This document shows, piece by piece, positions 46,001 through 58,620 of a stretch of DNA of 64,000 nucleotides (its first letter is position 1; every line of letters starts with the position of its first letter). The notes under the pieces were generated by a model that made no database searches, was not told the origin of the DNA, and saw nothing but the letters and a program-made list of their open reading frames with translations. Position numbers and translations under genes: made by a program. This DNA is from Epiperipatus broadwayi (Eukaryota > Onychophora > Udeonychophora > Euonychophora > Peripatidae): the NCBI GenBank assembly GCA_028023455.1, contig JAQFVV010000012.1, positions 7,478,499 to 7,542,498 of the forward strand, read 5' to 3'.

Positions 46001-46440
46001 GTTATTTTCAATGTTATTTTTAATAAAACATTAAAACTTTTTTTTGAGAGGGGCTTCCAATTACTGTTTTGCATTAGAATGCTGATGACTTTTTTCCAGC
46101 CCTGCCTCCACATATAAATAAATTAACTGATATTGCTTTAGAACTAGCTCAGGATCAAAAGACTTTAGGATCTGTAACATTGTTTAAGAGAAGTTATAAA
46201 CATATGCTTAATCTACTTTAAATGGTTTTACTGGAATAATTTATCAAATCCTTTAAAATATTATGCTCTAATGAAGTTAAGTCACCCACACTGCCAATTT
46301 ATAAAACAGATAGCTGGAGGATTAATGAAATTAACAATATTATTTTTTAAATAATTATTTAATAAAATTAATTAATAAATTAACTAATTCAGAAAAAATA
46401 TGACATTATACTAATTCAGATGTGATATGTTGGATTATTT
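46001..46440. other. AT-rich spacer
   Basis: Nothing recognised. A less biased patch at 46090-46230 has no family signature. Confidence 0.5.
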
Positions 46441-47085
46441 CTATCATCTATGAGTGAATGTTAAATGTATAGAAAATTTTAAACTTTATTTAAACTTTCC
46501 AAATACAATTAACTTGTTAGTAATAACACACAAATGGATAACATGGGTTAGTAATTACACAATATTTTGAGTAGTATTTTTCACTTTCTTCAGGTGTTGC
46601 TGGCCTGATATGCACAGTGACAGTATTCACATAGAAGTCTAACACACCTTTAGATTCTTGAACATCGAATTTAAGGCTAACACTCTAACTAACTGATCTA
46701 TTCTGTCAAGACAACAGATAGTAGAAATTTGATATATTTATATATGAGGGTTGGTTCAAATTCTCCCGAGTCCTTCAATTTTTTTTAATATTAATTTTTG
46801 CTAAGAAAAGATTAATTAGAGGTTTCAATACATTGTGTATTGGCACACTGGGTTGACTTATAGGATTATTTATTATTGTCATATGAGCAGCTTTCTTGAA
46901 CTTTTTTCTATGCATTTTCCTCTTTATCCAATATTTTTTCCCCAATTAAACATATGATCATTCATATATACATGGTTTGCTATATGTTTGTATGTTATTA
47001 TTAACAATTTGTTTGTAAAAGTTTAAATAAAGTTTAAAATTTCTATACATGCAACATTCACCCATAGGTGATGGAAATAGTCCAT
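46441..47085. mobile_element. Inverted-repeat element related to 35938-36848
   Basis: Outer arms 46441-46533 and about 46985-47080 are imperfect reverse complements; anchors are AGTGAATGTTAAATGTATAG, TTTTAAACTTTATTTAAAC and TTGTTAGTAATAACA. The left half also holds, on the minus strand, a tRNA-like head (TAGATCAGTTAGTTAGAGTG) and the CAGGCCAGCA block seen in the 36-kb element. The middle (about 46900-46985) shares the CTTTATCCAATATTTTT stretch with it. The right-hand SINE-like part is lost, so this is a rearranged copy. Confidence 0.55.
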
Positions 47086-50000
47086 CATATCACATCTAAT
47101 AATATACTATATCACAAACTTTTAGGCAAATATGATAACTTCAACTCCACATTTTTATAAAAATATAATTTCATATAGCAAATAAGATTAACCAATTGAG
47201 TCTTATTGTTAAATTAATATTTACTTTTTGATTTATTCTTTCCTTTTAATAATTAAATCTGAAAACAACATTTCATATTGAGATAAAAATTTTATGACTG
47301 GCTAAAATTTTCCCCATTTTTTTATGATACTGGGAGTGTCCCTAATCCTTTTTACACATTTTGGAGGGAAAATACAATAAATAAATAAATATGTTTCCAC
47401 AAAAAACAAATCTATCTTATTCTTTTTTAACAATTACTGATATTAAAAAAATATTTGGAAATGTAGTTAATAAATAAAGGTCTATAAATGAAGATGTGTG
47501 CATCAACTACATCTTATTTTATCATGGTTTTATACTTTTAGTCCTTTTGTAATTATAATTTTCAGTTTTTTTTCTGTTTTTTTTTATTTTTGCAAAATTC
47601 ACATTAATATTAGTATAATAATTTTCAGGATTGATTATCACAAGTAAATTTATCCATGGTTTCTTGTTGTAGCTTCATGTTTTCATAGATCCTTATAATA
47701 TTTCCAAATTAACACAGATTTCCTGGTTGGTAAACAGTTAAATTTATTAATTTTATGCTATAATCATTTTCATATTAGTATAGGCATATTATATTGGAAA
47801 ATGGATAAATTCATATCTATTTTCCAATATAATATGCTGTTTGGTTAACATAGGCTGAGACAGTCATGTTTTTGGCTGGAACATAATGCTTGTTATAGAT
47901 TTCCTTGAGGGATATTCTTTTTTATATATTTTTTTTCTAGTAAATAGATTACATAGATAGGTTTGGTGATGCTTAGCTTTTAACTAAAACATAGCACATG
48001 ATTTTTTTCAAATCTATTTCAGAAACCATTTTTTCAAGTTAATCTTTTCCATGATTTTTACGAGATGACTCGAAGCCACTTCAAGTCACTCAAATTCCGT
48101 TATTTTTAAAATTACGGTAAAGATTTTACCGTCATTTGAAAGGTTATAAAAAGTTTTGTAAGATGCTTCCCTCTCTTGAATTATTTTACAAGTAAAAAAT
48201 CAATAAAACTGACATTTAAGGTCTAACAAAAGGAGGAGGCAGTCTTTTCTAAGCATTGATTAGCTCTCAACAATACATTCTAAGCGTTGTTTGGCTCTCA
48301 ACTATTGACAACAAAAAATTCACTTATCAATAATTTCCAACGTTACGATTTCTTTTTTTTTTCATTTCGAAAGTGATAAACAAATGTTATTTTGATAAAA
48401 TATGCTAAAAATAAAATTATTATAGAAAAATATATAAGCTTTTAGTAAAAATTATTTAATTTTCGGGAATGTAAAACAGAAAGAAATCACTGACATCACC
48501 AACACTTTTTAGTTAGTTACTAACATTCGTTTTAGCTTTCCCACTATCAAATATTTTTATAATTATAAATAAAAATTTATTTTTGAAAAAACTTTCGTTC
48601 ACTTTCATAACCTGACAAATTATTAATATACTTTTTATAAATGAAACTAAAGTGAATATAATATTAAAAGATGAATATATTTTGGCATTGAGTTTGTGAG
48701 TTGACCAATTAAAAGTTTAGACTTTTACCTCACTCGGCCAATAAAGTAATCAGCGCTCAAAGAGTTAATAGTCAGCTTAGTCTTACTTCAAACTACATAT
48801 GCATGTTATAGTTAGTAGTGAATATTTAAAGTTATTCATAGATTATTGTTTGTTATACATTTGTTTATATTTAAAAGGAAATGATTTTGGAAAAACAGAT
48901 ATCTTTATAATGTATTATATTTATATTTTAGTATTAAACATTTTAATTGTGTGAATGTTTGTTTATTCTTAAAGTTGTTGTAAATCTATAATTAATATTT
49001 AAGGTTACTTATTTGGATAATAGTTTCTGAAAACATTTCTAATGTTGGGTAAAGAAAATATTTATTTTATATATTTATTTATTAGCAGTATCAGAGCATG
49101 CTTTAGAAATGTTTTTTTTGCAGTTAATTACAAACAAGATTGGAAAAAGAATAACAACTTTAAATATTATATTAGAATACAGAAAATCATCAACAATTTA
49201 CTATGGATATGAAACTGCATTAAAACAATTACAGAACTGCAAGAAAAGGTGATGCTAACATTAGAAATGCTCTCTGCAACTAATTACTAACAAGATAAAA
49301 AAAGATAACTTTGAATATTATTTGGATAATCGCATGTTATATTTATTTTTGAAATATTTTCTGGTCTCTTGTGGCTATGAATTTTTGAAATATTAGTGTG
49401 TTATTGTTAGAGATATTAGATCAAATGACCTATGAATTTATATTTGCATATAAATGCTCCTAGTTTAATGCTATATATTTATGATGATAATATATCAGAT
49501 GAATTTGATGTTACAAAATGTTTATGTCAAACATTATATAATGAAACAAGAACATTGTGAATAAAAGTAACTAGATAGTGTGATGCCTGTGTTAAAAAAA
49601 AAGTAGTTAGTTGTTATTAAAAGATTAACGATAACATACTAAGTTTTTATAATTATAATTTATTAAAGCAAAATCTTGTTCTTATTTTAAAATAACTATC
49701 ATTGATGATGTTAATATTGTATAACAACATCAACCATGTACATATGGAATATATAAAGATGGACATAATTTAGGTTTTGTGTTAGTGTTTGAATTGTATT
49801 ATTCAAGAAACATCATATTTATTTATTTATTTTTTTTGTTTTAATCTAAATAAAGTATACTTTTATTTTATTACCATCACTTAGGTTTAGTAATATTAAG
49901 AATTTTTTTTTTCACTCATTGAAAAATCCCGTGAATTGTAATTTAATTTATTTAAAATTATTATTGAGTATTTTAAAATTAATTAATTAATGAAGAAGGG

Positions 50001-50244
50001 TATAATTATTTTGCTATTACATTTCAAGAAATATAATATAGTTGTGTAAACATAGCCATATATATAATGATGTTTATTTATATAAGTTTAGTTATTTATT
50101 TAATATACCTTAATATTATATAAGCATTTAGATATTAAATATAGTTAGGTATAGTAAAATTCTCTTTAATATGTAATATATTGATGGTTAGATTTGTTTA
50201 TTTGTTGAGCTATAATATCAAAACCCTGAGAATCTCCCCATTAC
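47086..50244. other. AT-rich stretch; no gene recognised
   Basis: A patch at about 48050-48780 keeps more CG dinucleotides than its surroundings. It has two diverged ~37-bp tandem units around TAGCTCTCAACA / TGGCTCTCAACT (48248-48310) and CCAAT/ATTGG sequences (48700-48745). I cannot assign it to a promoter or a repeat. The rest is plain AT-rich DNA. Confidence 0.45.
47784..47837. repeat. Perfect 19-bp inverted repeat
   Basis: GCATATTATATTGGAAAAT (47784-47802) and its exact reverse complement (47819-47837) are separated by 16 bases. It is longer than chance favours even in AT-rich DNA. It may be a small foldback element. Confidence 0.9.
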
Positions 50245-50252
50245 TCTTAAAG

Positions 50253-52954
50253 CAGCGGTCTCAACCTGTGGGTCATGACCCCTTTGAGGGTCGAACAATC
50301 CCTTCACAGAGGTTGCCCACAATCAGATATGCCCACGTATGAGTATCCATCCAGTGTGATGTCATTATTGTGCCAATTCCATTACATACATCCTGTACAA
50401 CTACAGTGTATGTGACAGGCTTAATGCCATAATGTACTAATGCAGACCAGTTACATATGTAGAAAGCAACTAATATGTTAAAAGCAGCTTATATGTTGAA
50501 GGTAGCAGTATTGGAAATAAAATGACATTTCTTGAATTATAATTACTGGCTAAATTTAAAATCAACTACTGCAAAAAAAAAATATCTGTAACATGGAATC
50601 CTAATCTGAATGCTAATCAGTTTTTTTTTTATATTCAGTTGTTGTTGATGTGAATACTGCCTTCTTATGATAGTAGCATGTATATAAAAAAATCCAGCAC
50701 CGAGAATGGTAAATTATAGGAAACTTTAATGAACTGTATTGACTGAACTATGCCATGTATCATCTTTTGTATTATTAAAGTTATATATTATTTTCATTAG
50801 CAAACCATCCCATGACAATGTATCAGGTAGAGAAGAATGTTAAGAAAATAAAATATAGTGAGGATTTTTTGCAGTATAGTTTTACCTCAATAATTACAGC
50901 AGGAATTGAGAAACCACAATGTAATTTGTTGTGAAGTTCTATCAGCCGAATCTATGAAGCCGAACAAACTAAAATGCCATTTTGATAGCAAGCATCTGAG
51001 CTTTGCCAGCAAGGATATCAACTATTTTAGAAGCAAAGCTGATGGACTCAAAAAAAAATAAAAAAATCAGATTTGATACTGGTGGCAAATACTACAAAAA
51101 AAAAAAACATAACAGCCATTGAAACTTCATATTTGGTGGCATTTAGAATTGCCAGAGCTATGAAACCTCACACCATTGCTGAGGATTCACTATTGCCAGC
51201 AGCCAAGGACATTGTTTGAGTTATGATCGGAGACTAATTTGTTATGAAATTGAGTGCAATTTCCTTATCTAATGACACTGCTTGCAGAAGAATAGATGAT
51301 ATGTCTGCTGATATTCTTGATCAGGTAATCCAGGAAATTAAATCTGCACCACTTCCAATATTTAATATCTAGCTTGATGAATCTACAGATGTTGTAAATT
51401 GCTCACACTTACTGGTTTATGTGAGGTATATTAATAATGGTGACCTTAAAAATGAGTTTCTTTTTTGAAAACCTCTTGAAATAAAAACTACTGCATGTAA
51501 TATATTTGACACAATTGGTTCATTTCTGAAAAAAACAAGATCTCACGGGGAAAAATTATGGTGTTTGCACAGATGATGCTCCAGCAATGCTAGGATGTCG
51601 ATCTGCATTTGATACTGTGTGTGTCACCAAAAGTCATTGGAATCTACTGTATGATAAATATTAGCAACAAAGACGCTGCCACAAGAGTTACAAGAAGTAA
51701 TGAAAAGTGTCATAAGATGTGTCAATTTTATAAAAGCAAGCCCTTTAAATAGTTGACTGTTTTTGCAACTGTGGAACGAGTTGGATACTCTAAACAATGC
51801 TCTGCTATTTCACACTGCAGTAAGATGGTTGTCAAGAGAAAAGGTTTTGAAATGTGTTTTTGAGCTTTGTGATGAACTCAAAATGTTTTTTAATTGGAAG
51901 GCAAGATCACAGTTTGGAGCACTTTTTGATGACAAAATGAACTGCAGAAAATAGTTTACTTGGTTGACATCTTTGCCATCTTGAATGAGTTACATTTATC
52001 ACTGCAAAGACTAAATGCAACATGTCTCAATTTGTCTGAAAAGATCGTATCATTCCAATTGAAACTTCAGTTTTGATAAAAAAAATTTGATGAAAATAAA
52101 ATTTACATGTTGCCTACTTTATATGCTTTCTGTGAGGAACATGTCATTGAACCAGACAAAAAGATTACAATGATAATTTCTGTGAAAAAACATTTGCACA
52201 TACTTGCACATGAAATTTCATCATATTTTCCAAATCTACCTGACACCCCATTTGCACTTGACAGAAACCTATTCATAGTCCAAGTTGAAGATGTTTCTGA
52301 GACAACGCAAGAGGAATTTATTGAACTTATTAATAATGATGCAGTGAGAACTGATTTTTCTACAATGCCAGTTACAGAATTCTGGATAAAGTATTTGCAG
52401 TTATATCCTGCTCTGTCTGAAATAGTGTTGCATTCTTCTTCCATTGCCAACAACATATTTTTGCGAAACTGGTTTTTCTAGCTTGTTGCTTACAAAGTCT
52501 AAATACAGAAGTAGACTTGTTGTGTAAGATGATCTGTATTGTGCTTTTATAAAGACTACCCCAAGATCTGGTGAGACAGAAGCAATCTCAATCTTCACAT
52601 TGACCTTGGCTTTTTACGCATACTGTTGCAAAATGTAGCAATATAGTTTGCTGTTGTTATATTAAGACTATTACCATCCTTCAAAAAAAAAAATTCATTT
52701 ATTTATAATTAGAAATAAATATTTCACAATATATAATTGCATATTGTTTTTGTGATTAATCATTATGCTATAATTATGTTCAATTTGTAATAATGAAAAT
52801 ACATTCGACATATCAGAAATTTGCATTACAATTTATAACAGTAGCAAAATTACAGTTATGAAGTAGCAACAAAAATAATTTTAAGGTTGGGGGTTACCAC
52901 AACATAAGGAACTGTATTAAAGTGTCGCGGCATTAGGAAGATTGAGAACCACTG
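50253..52954 (+). mobile_element. Full-length decayed hAT transposon, SPIN/OposCharlie-like
   Basis: The 5' end CAGCGGTCTCAACCTGTGGG and 3' end ...GATTGAGAACCACTG form hAT/Charlie terminal repeats, flanked by an 8-bp target duplication with one mismatch: TCTTAAAG (50245-50252) and TCTTCAAG (52955-52962). The subterminal sequences (GGGTCATGACCCCTTTGAGG; GTGTCGCGGCATTAGGAAG) closely match what is known of the SPACE INVADERS/OposCharlie group found patchily in mammals, reptiles and some invertebrates. Length 2702 bp, close to an autonomous copy. Confidence 0.88.
50930..52605 (+). pseudogene. hAT transposase (ZBED5/FAM200-like), broken
   Basis: Readable pieces in order: the end of a BED zinc finger, CEVLSAESMKPNKLKCHF with HxxxxH (50930-51000); LDESTDVVNCSHLLVYVRY (about 51373-51432), the first catalytic Asp of the RNase H-like fold; CTDDAPAMLGC (about 51562-51597), the second Asp block; FHTAVRWLSREKVLKCVFEL (51809-51870), the RW motif of the all-alpha insertion; ALDRNLFIVQVEDVSETTQE (52247-52310); and the C-terminal dimerisation region to about 52600. 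At least half a dozen stops and several frameshifts separate them; the two longest open pieces are 51763-51954 and 52107-52481. It would act in the nucleus as a cut-and-paste transposase making 8-bp duplications. Confidence 0.85.
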
Positions 52955-52962
52955 TCTTCAAG

Positions 52963-54242
52963 AATAATCTCTAGTCTAATGAGTGATTAATAAAAATTAT
53001 TAATATATCCCCATTACTCTTCTTTTTTATTTTACTAACCGCCATAATATGTTTGTTTTTATTACTCTCTGTATAAAAAAAAAGTTATTGATAATTTTCA
53101 ACTTTGTGAAACTTTCAATAATTTTTTCTTTTCTTTTATATGCATATATAATTTTACTCATTAAGATTCAAGATATGTTGAGCATTTCTAATCTCTTCTT
53201 TATTTCAATATCAGCCTCTCGTTGTCAGACGCTTTAGTAGTTTGAAAGTCATATAATTTTGTTTTTCATTACTGCAGGCACCGAGAAATAATTAATTTAA
53301 TTATTAAACGTTAACAAAAATAATACACTTTTGCTAAAATTATGTTTTATTGATATTTATAATAATCTTAATTAAAAAGTCTTAAATAAAATAACAAATC
53401 TGCTGCATCTGTAATGCTATTAATATAAGAAGCAGTTCTTTATATTAGCATTACCGTTGTTTAAGATTTTAAAATTGTATATTTATATAAAAATAGTTAA
53501 GCAGTTTGTCTTATTGTAATTTGTTCTATTTTAGATTAGTTTCATTTGATTATAAAATCATTGTTAATACTTGTAAGGCCACTTTCTTATCTTTGAGTCA
53601 ACTGTTTTTCCTTTTTTCAATATTTTTATATTCTTAATTCTTTTTTGCTCAACCCCTCCCCCCAATTTTTCTCTATATTTTACTTCAAAATAATCACTAT
53701 ACAATAAACTTATTTTGCTTTCATTCGATAGTGTGAATGAGTGAATGATTGCTTAGTGACAATTATAACAGTCCGAAAATTAAAAGTGAAATAATTTAAT
53801 TAGGATATTCTAGGGAATATTTTGATCTCGGTGAGTAAAACTTGCATTTCATTTCTATTGACTATGTTTTAATAGTTTTATTATCATTTCTTAAATGGTA
53901 ATTAAAAAAACAAAAATATAATACAAAACTTTTTGTATATATTTTAAACTTTCTATCTGCATGCATATTGGGTTATGTAAGCTATAGATTACTACAACCA
54001 ACTGTAAATAACATTTGATCATTGTCGATGGTAGTTTGACATTGATTGGCTTAGTAATGTCTTAAATGTAATTTATTTTTAACAGCTCAATTTAGATGTA
54101 TTAAAAGTTGAAAAGTTTCTATAAAAACAAATTTATGTTTACTAAACAAAAAACATTTATTAATTAATGATTAGTTGGTCATAAATAAAAAAAAGGAATA
54201 GATGTTTTATTTGGAACATTGAACTGCTTTCTTTTATTATAG
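52963..54242. other. AT-rich spacer
   Basis: No gene or classified repeat recognised. Confidence 0.55.
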
Positions 54243-54590
54243 GACAAGAAGCATGAATTGTTAACCGATGATTATATTGCTTTTTATTTAATTTCCATCT
54301 ATATTTATTAGTTGGTAAATAAGTCACAAAAAATCTCTGTATATATATTGACAGATATCTGTGATTATATATATATATATATTTAATAATCCACCAAAGC
54401 TATTCTTAGATGTGTGAATATAATGATCATAAATAAAAAAAACGACAAGAAGCATGACTTGTTAACCGATGATTATATTGCTTTTTATTTAATTTCCATA
54501 TATATTTATTAATTGGTAGACAATAGTCACAAAACATCTCTGTATATATATTGACAGAAGCTATTCTTAGATGTGTGAATGTAATTATTT
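54243..54590 (+). repeat. Tandem duplication, period 201 bp (~1.7 copies)
   Basis: GACAAGAAGCATGA begins at 54243 and 54444, and the following sequence (TTGTTAACCGATGATTATAT and beyond) matches closely. Copy 2 lacks about 45 bases including the (TA)n at 54366-54382, then both rejoin at AAGCTATTCTTAGATGTGTG. Confidence 0.9.
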
Positions 54591-54694
54591 ATCCAGTGAT
54601 CTGTCTATGTGAGAGATATATTTGTAATGCCTATGTCTTGAGAAATGTTCTATTGGCAGCACTTTATATTTGATCATGATATTATGTGATGATA

Positions 54695-56080
54695 GCGATA
54701 GAGTAAATATAATATTTAAAAAAGATGATAAAGAAGATATTAGAAATTACAGACTTATCAGTCTTTTATTAGTTTTATACAAAATTTTTACCAAGATAAT
54801 TATACTTGTCTACAGAGAACATTGGATTTCAACCAACCAAAAGAATAAGCTTGATTTAAATGTGGTATTAGCACAGTAGATCATATTCAAGTATTGAGAG
54901 AAGTTATAAAAAGGACTAATGAACATGAGTTACCATTATGCTTTGGATTTGTACATTATAAAAAGGCATTTGTCTTTATAAATATTTCTTCAGTGTTTAA
55001 AGAATTGGATCATCAAGGTATAGATCCAGGATATTATCGTATTTTGAAGAATATTTATAAAAATGCAACAACTTCAATTAGATTAGTCAAGCGTTGTTAG
55101 CCGAGAGGTTATTGCAACCGCCTTGCAAGCAAGTAGTTGGTTGCAGACAGTTGTGGGTTCACCTCCTGGCCGATGCCATGACATATGAAAAAAAAAAACT
55201 TCAATTAGATTACTTAATGATACTAGGAAGGTTAACATTGAGAAGGGTCGTACTCATATCTCCAAAACTTTTTACAGCATTGTTGCAAGAAGTATTTTGT
55301 GGATTAAAATGGGAAGCTAAAGGAGTAAAAGTAAATGGAGATTATTTAAGTCATTTAGATTTTGCAGATGATGTAGTTATTTTTGCAAATAATGCTTCAG
55401 AGCTTCATGAAATGTTGCAAGAGATATCAGAAGAAAGTAAGAAAGTAGAATTAAAGTTAAATATTAAAAAGACGAAAGTAATGTTCAATGGATTTTCTCA
55501 AAAGTTGAAAATAAAGATTGATTATGATGAATTAGAAGAAGTTAACAATTACAAATACTTTGGTCAGATTATTACTACAGATGGAAACATAATGGATGAA
55601 ATTAATCATAAACTTAATATTAAAAGAAATATGTCTATTTGAAAAGGAAGGTTTTTAATAAATGTGTTTGACCAGTTCTTACTTAAGGATCTGAGATTTG
55701 CACACTAAATAGAAGAGCAATACAGTGATTTCAGATTACTCAAAAAAGTATTGGAGAGATGTATATTAGGAGTAACAAGAAGAGATTGAAAACGCAATAC
55801 ATGGGTAAGAGAACAAACAGCATTACTGACATTGTTGAAAGAATTAAAATACTGAAGTGGAGTTGGGCTGGACATATTGGTAGAAGAGATGATAATAGAT
55901 TGAAAATTGAAATCTTAAACTAGATTCCAAGAGATTGCAAAAGACCCAGAAAGAGACCACATGTGAGATAGATGGAATAAGAAATTATGCAGGGGTGATG
56001 TTAAGAAGAAAGGCTAGAGATTGGAGAAGATGGATTGAACTTGGAGAAACCATCCTGCAATAGATTGATAATGTTTGGCA
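54695..56080 (+). pseudogene. RTE-like LINE, copy F, interrupted by a SINE
   Basis: Starts near [20 protein letters not shown] (54711 onwards), continues with REVIKRTNEHELPLCFGF and a decayed FVHYKKAFVFI (the first catalytic Asp is gone), is split by the SINE at 55086-55197, and resumes with [20 protein letters not shown] and LDFADDVVIFANN. This is the only copy with the usual FADD box. Open stretch 55094-55642, then many stops to about 56070. The tail is degraded (no clean TGATG run). An older copy than B and D. Confidence 0.82.
55086..55197 (+). mobile_element. tRNA-derived SINE inserted in RTE copy F
   Basis: Flanked by a perfect 15-bp duplication ACTTCAATTAGATTA (55071-55085 and 55198-55212) of RTE sequence. 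A-box-like TTAGCCGAGAGGTT, B-box-like GGGTTCACCTCC, then CCATGACATATG and a poly-A tail. Length 112 bp. Starts GTCAAGCGTTG like the copy at 58.5 kb. The plus-strand frame beginning at 55094 reads through it by chance. Confidence 0.9.
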
Positions 56081-58495
56081 GTGAGATGAGATGTGTGATA
56101 GGTAAAGATTGTAATAATTAATCAGGATATTTTAATAGGTTTTTGAATGCTCTATAGTTTTATTCATGGTGACTCAAAGATCAGTCAAAAAATGCATATT
56201 TTAGTAAAACCAATCGGGCAGAAATTATTTGGGAAATATGGAAGAAACTGATTAATCGTGAGATTGATATTTTTCTTAATGAAGGTAAAATCAGCATGGA
56301 ATTTTATGTTGGTTTTGAAATTTTTAAAACTGTTTATTGAGATGTAAGCTGCCTTAATATCCCTAGGAAAGGTATTTTATAATGGACCAGTTAGCATAAG
56401 TATTGAAGTTCCTTATATTCTAGCATTTTAATATTTGGTTTATGGAAGAAATAATAATTCTGCCTAGTGCTATTGTTTCAATTTTAGGCTGCTCAGTATT
56501 CTGGTTATTCTCTATAAGTCTTGTATAAGACAAAAAGTAATTGCTAAAGAAAAATGATCATTTTTCTAAACATGGAGAAGGGGATCAATGAGAAAGGTTT
56601 AATACGATGAATAAACTCTTGGAGTTCTATTGTGGAATTTGCTATTAATACTATAATCTTAATCTTGGTTAAAATTATTCATGAAAACTTATTAAAATTT
56701 GTGAAAAATTTTGCCTATTGTTTTTAATTTATTTTTAATAAAAGCAGTTTATATATATTTACTGTTGTTAAAAAGATTATTTAAAAAAGCAAAAAAACAC
56801 ACCAAAATAAAAATAAAACTTAATTCTACTAATAAGTATATGTTTTTTTTTTTTTTTTTGCATTAAAATATTAGAAAAAATAAATTTTGAGGAAAGAAGA
56901 TAGGTTTGGAAAATAGCAAAAATAATCATTGGCTGGGAACCTTTAGAAATGTGACATCATTCATCATTATTAAAAACCTCATATTACAATCAATATTTTT
57001 TTTTTTAGTTTTGCGGTGAGTGTTTATCAACTCAAATTAACCCGGTCTTCTACATGAAAAAATTCTAAAGACTTTGATCTGACAAAATGGTAATGTTTAA
57101 CAGGCCCAAATTTATAACCCAAGTTTGTGGATGTGGGATAGATTAATCACTAGATCCTTAATTACATTATGATCTTTATATATATTCATTTAGTGGATTT
57201 ATTTTCTTCAGAACAAATATACATGTTTACTACAATCAGATTGCCTGTGCATTTAGCAAAGAATTTTGAAAAGAATAGTAATAAAAATAAAACATTTGAA
57301 AATGGAAGTACTGTATTAGTTCGTTTTTATTTTATTTTTTATTTAAAAGCAGTTAAAATTGTTTTTGAAATGTTTATTTCCTTCTTTCTCTTTATGACTA
57401 CATATGTTAGATCTCAAAATCAATATTTCTAAATGTAGAGATTTTGTAATTGTTTTTTATCTTTTTCAGGATTTATAAGTGATTGTGTGGCAGTTTGTTT
57501 TTAAATTTTATCCAAAAGACAAATCTGTTTTTTTATACTGAATAATTAAGAGTTTAGTTTATGTATATTATAATTCATTTCAGTTAATAAATCATTCTTA
57601 ACAGCCAGTCATAAGTGAGTTTAGCCAATGTAATTCCAGAAGAAATAAAAATTAGAATGATAAAAAAGTGTTAAAGATGAATTTTACATTGATGATACAA
57701 ACCACTCCATAAAATATAAATACTTATATATATATAATAAATACTAGTTCATTCATTTGTTTGTTTGATATTTTGCTATGATTATTTGCATATACATAGA
57801 GATATGCAAACTTACAAATATTAGTAAATTAATTTTAATTTGCAGTCTATAGAAGTACTCTTAATTTATTCTTAATTTCTTACATTGAGCATACAGCATA
57901 AAAGGTAATTTATTATTGTATTTTTAGAATTGTATTGAGTATTCTTAAGTGAATTTTCTTTTAATACTATATATTATGTCCACTGTATATCACTTCCATA
58001 CAATAAATTGGATTAAATATTAGCTATATATAACTAATTTATTTGCAGTGGTTATGTCATTATGAATAAATATTTTATCTTTTAATTTTCTGAATGTAAT
58101 ATCAGCAATTTGAATTTCATGTTGTATCTCAACATTGAAGTCTATTTATCTACATTTCCTATTCTTAAATTAATAACTATACAAGTTAAAAATTGCTAAG
58201 ATTTTTCTTCTATCACTAGCTGATAAAAGCCTTGACTTTATTTGATATTAATTATCAAATCATTAAAAACATTCTATATGTCATCTTTTGAATTGGCAAA
58301 AAACAAACAAACAACAAAAACATAATCATCAGGATATTATAAATTTAATTATAAATCTAAAATGCAAGATGATGAGGTCTTTTTTAAAATCAGTTCAAAT
58401 GAAAAACTCAACTATCAAACATATCATTCCTGCTTCCTGAAGCTACCTATAAATTGTTACAACAACTGCTCATAAAAATGATAAACATAGGTAAA
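56081..58495. other. AT-rich spacer
   Basis: No gene or repeat family recognised; the frame at 57169-57432 is low-complexity. Confidence 0.55.
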
Positions 58496-58507
58496 ACTAT
58501 TGAACTT

Positions 58508-58608
58508 GTCAAGTGTTGGTGGCCTAGTGGTTAGCATAGCTGCTTTCCAAGCAGCTGGTTCGGTTCGCTTCCTGGTCAATGCATTTGACATATGAAAAAA
58601 ACCAAAAA
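58508..58608 (+). mobile_element. tRNA-derived SINE, second copy
   Basis: Starts GTCAAGTGTTGG, A-box-like TGGCCTAGTGGTTAGC, an anticodon-arm-like hairpin GCTGC-TTTCCAA-GCAGC, B-box-like CGGTTCGCTTCC, then TTTGACATATG and an A-rich tail. Imperfect flanking duplication ACTATTGAACTT (58496-58507) and ACTATTGAGTTT (58609-58620). Its preserved 5-bp stem with a 7-base loop supports a tRNA origin; the loop would give anticodon UCC. Confidence 0.88.
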
Positions 58609-58620
58609 ACTATTGAGTTT

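Noticed and set aside
55086-55197. Functional tRNA gene
   Set aside because: It lacks a closing acceptor stem, has poly-A and a target duplication, and matches another dispersed copy at 58.5 kb, so it is a SINE.
55094-55642. 182-codon frame as one continuous protein
   Set aside because: Its first part is SINE sequence inserted in an RTE copy; only the latter part is LINE-derived coding sequence.
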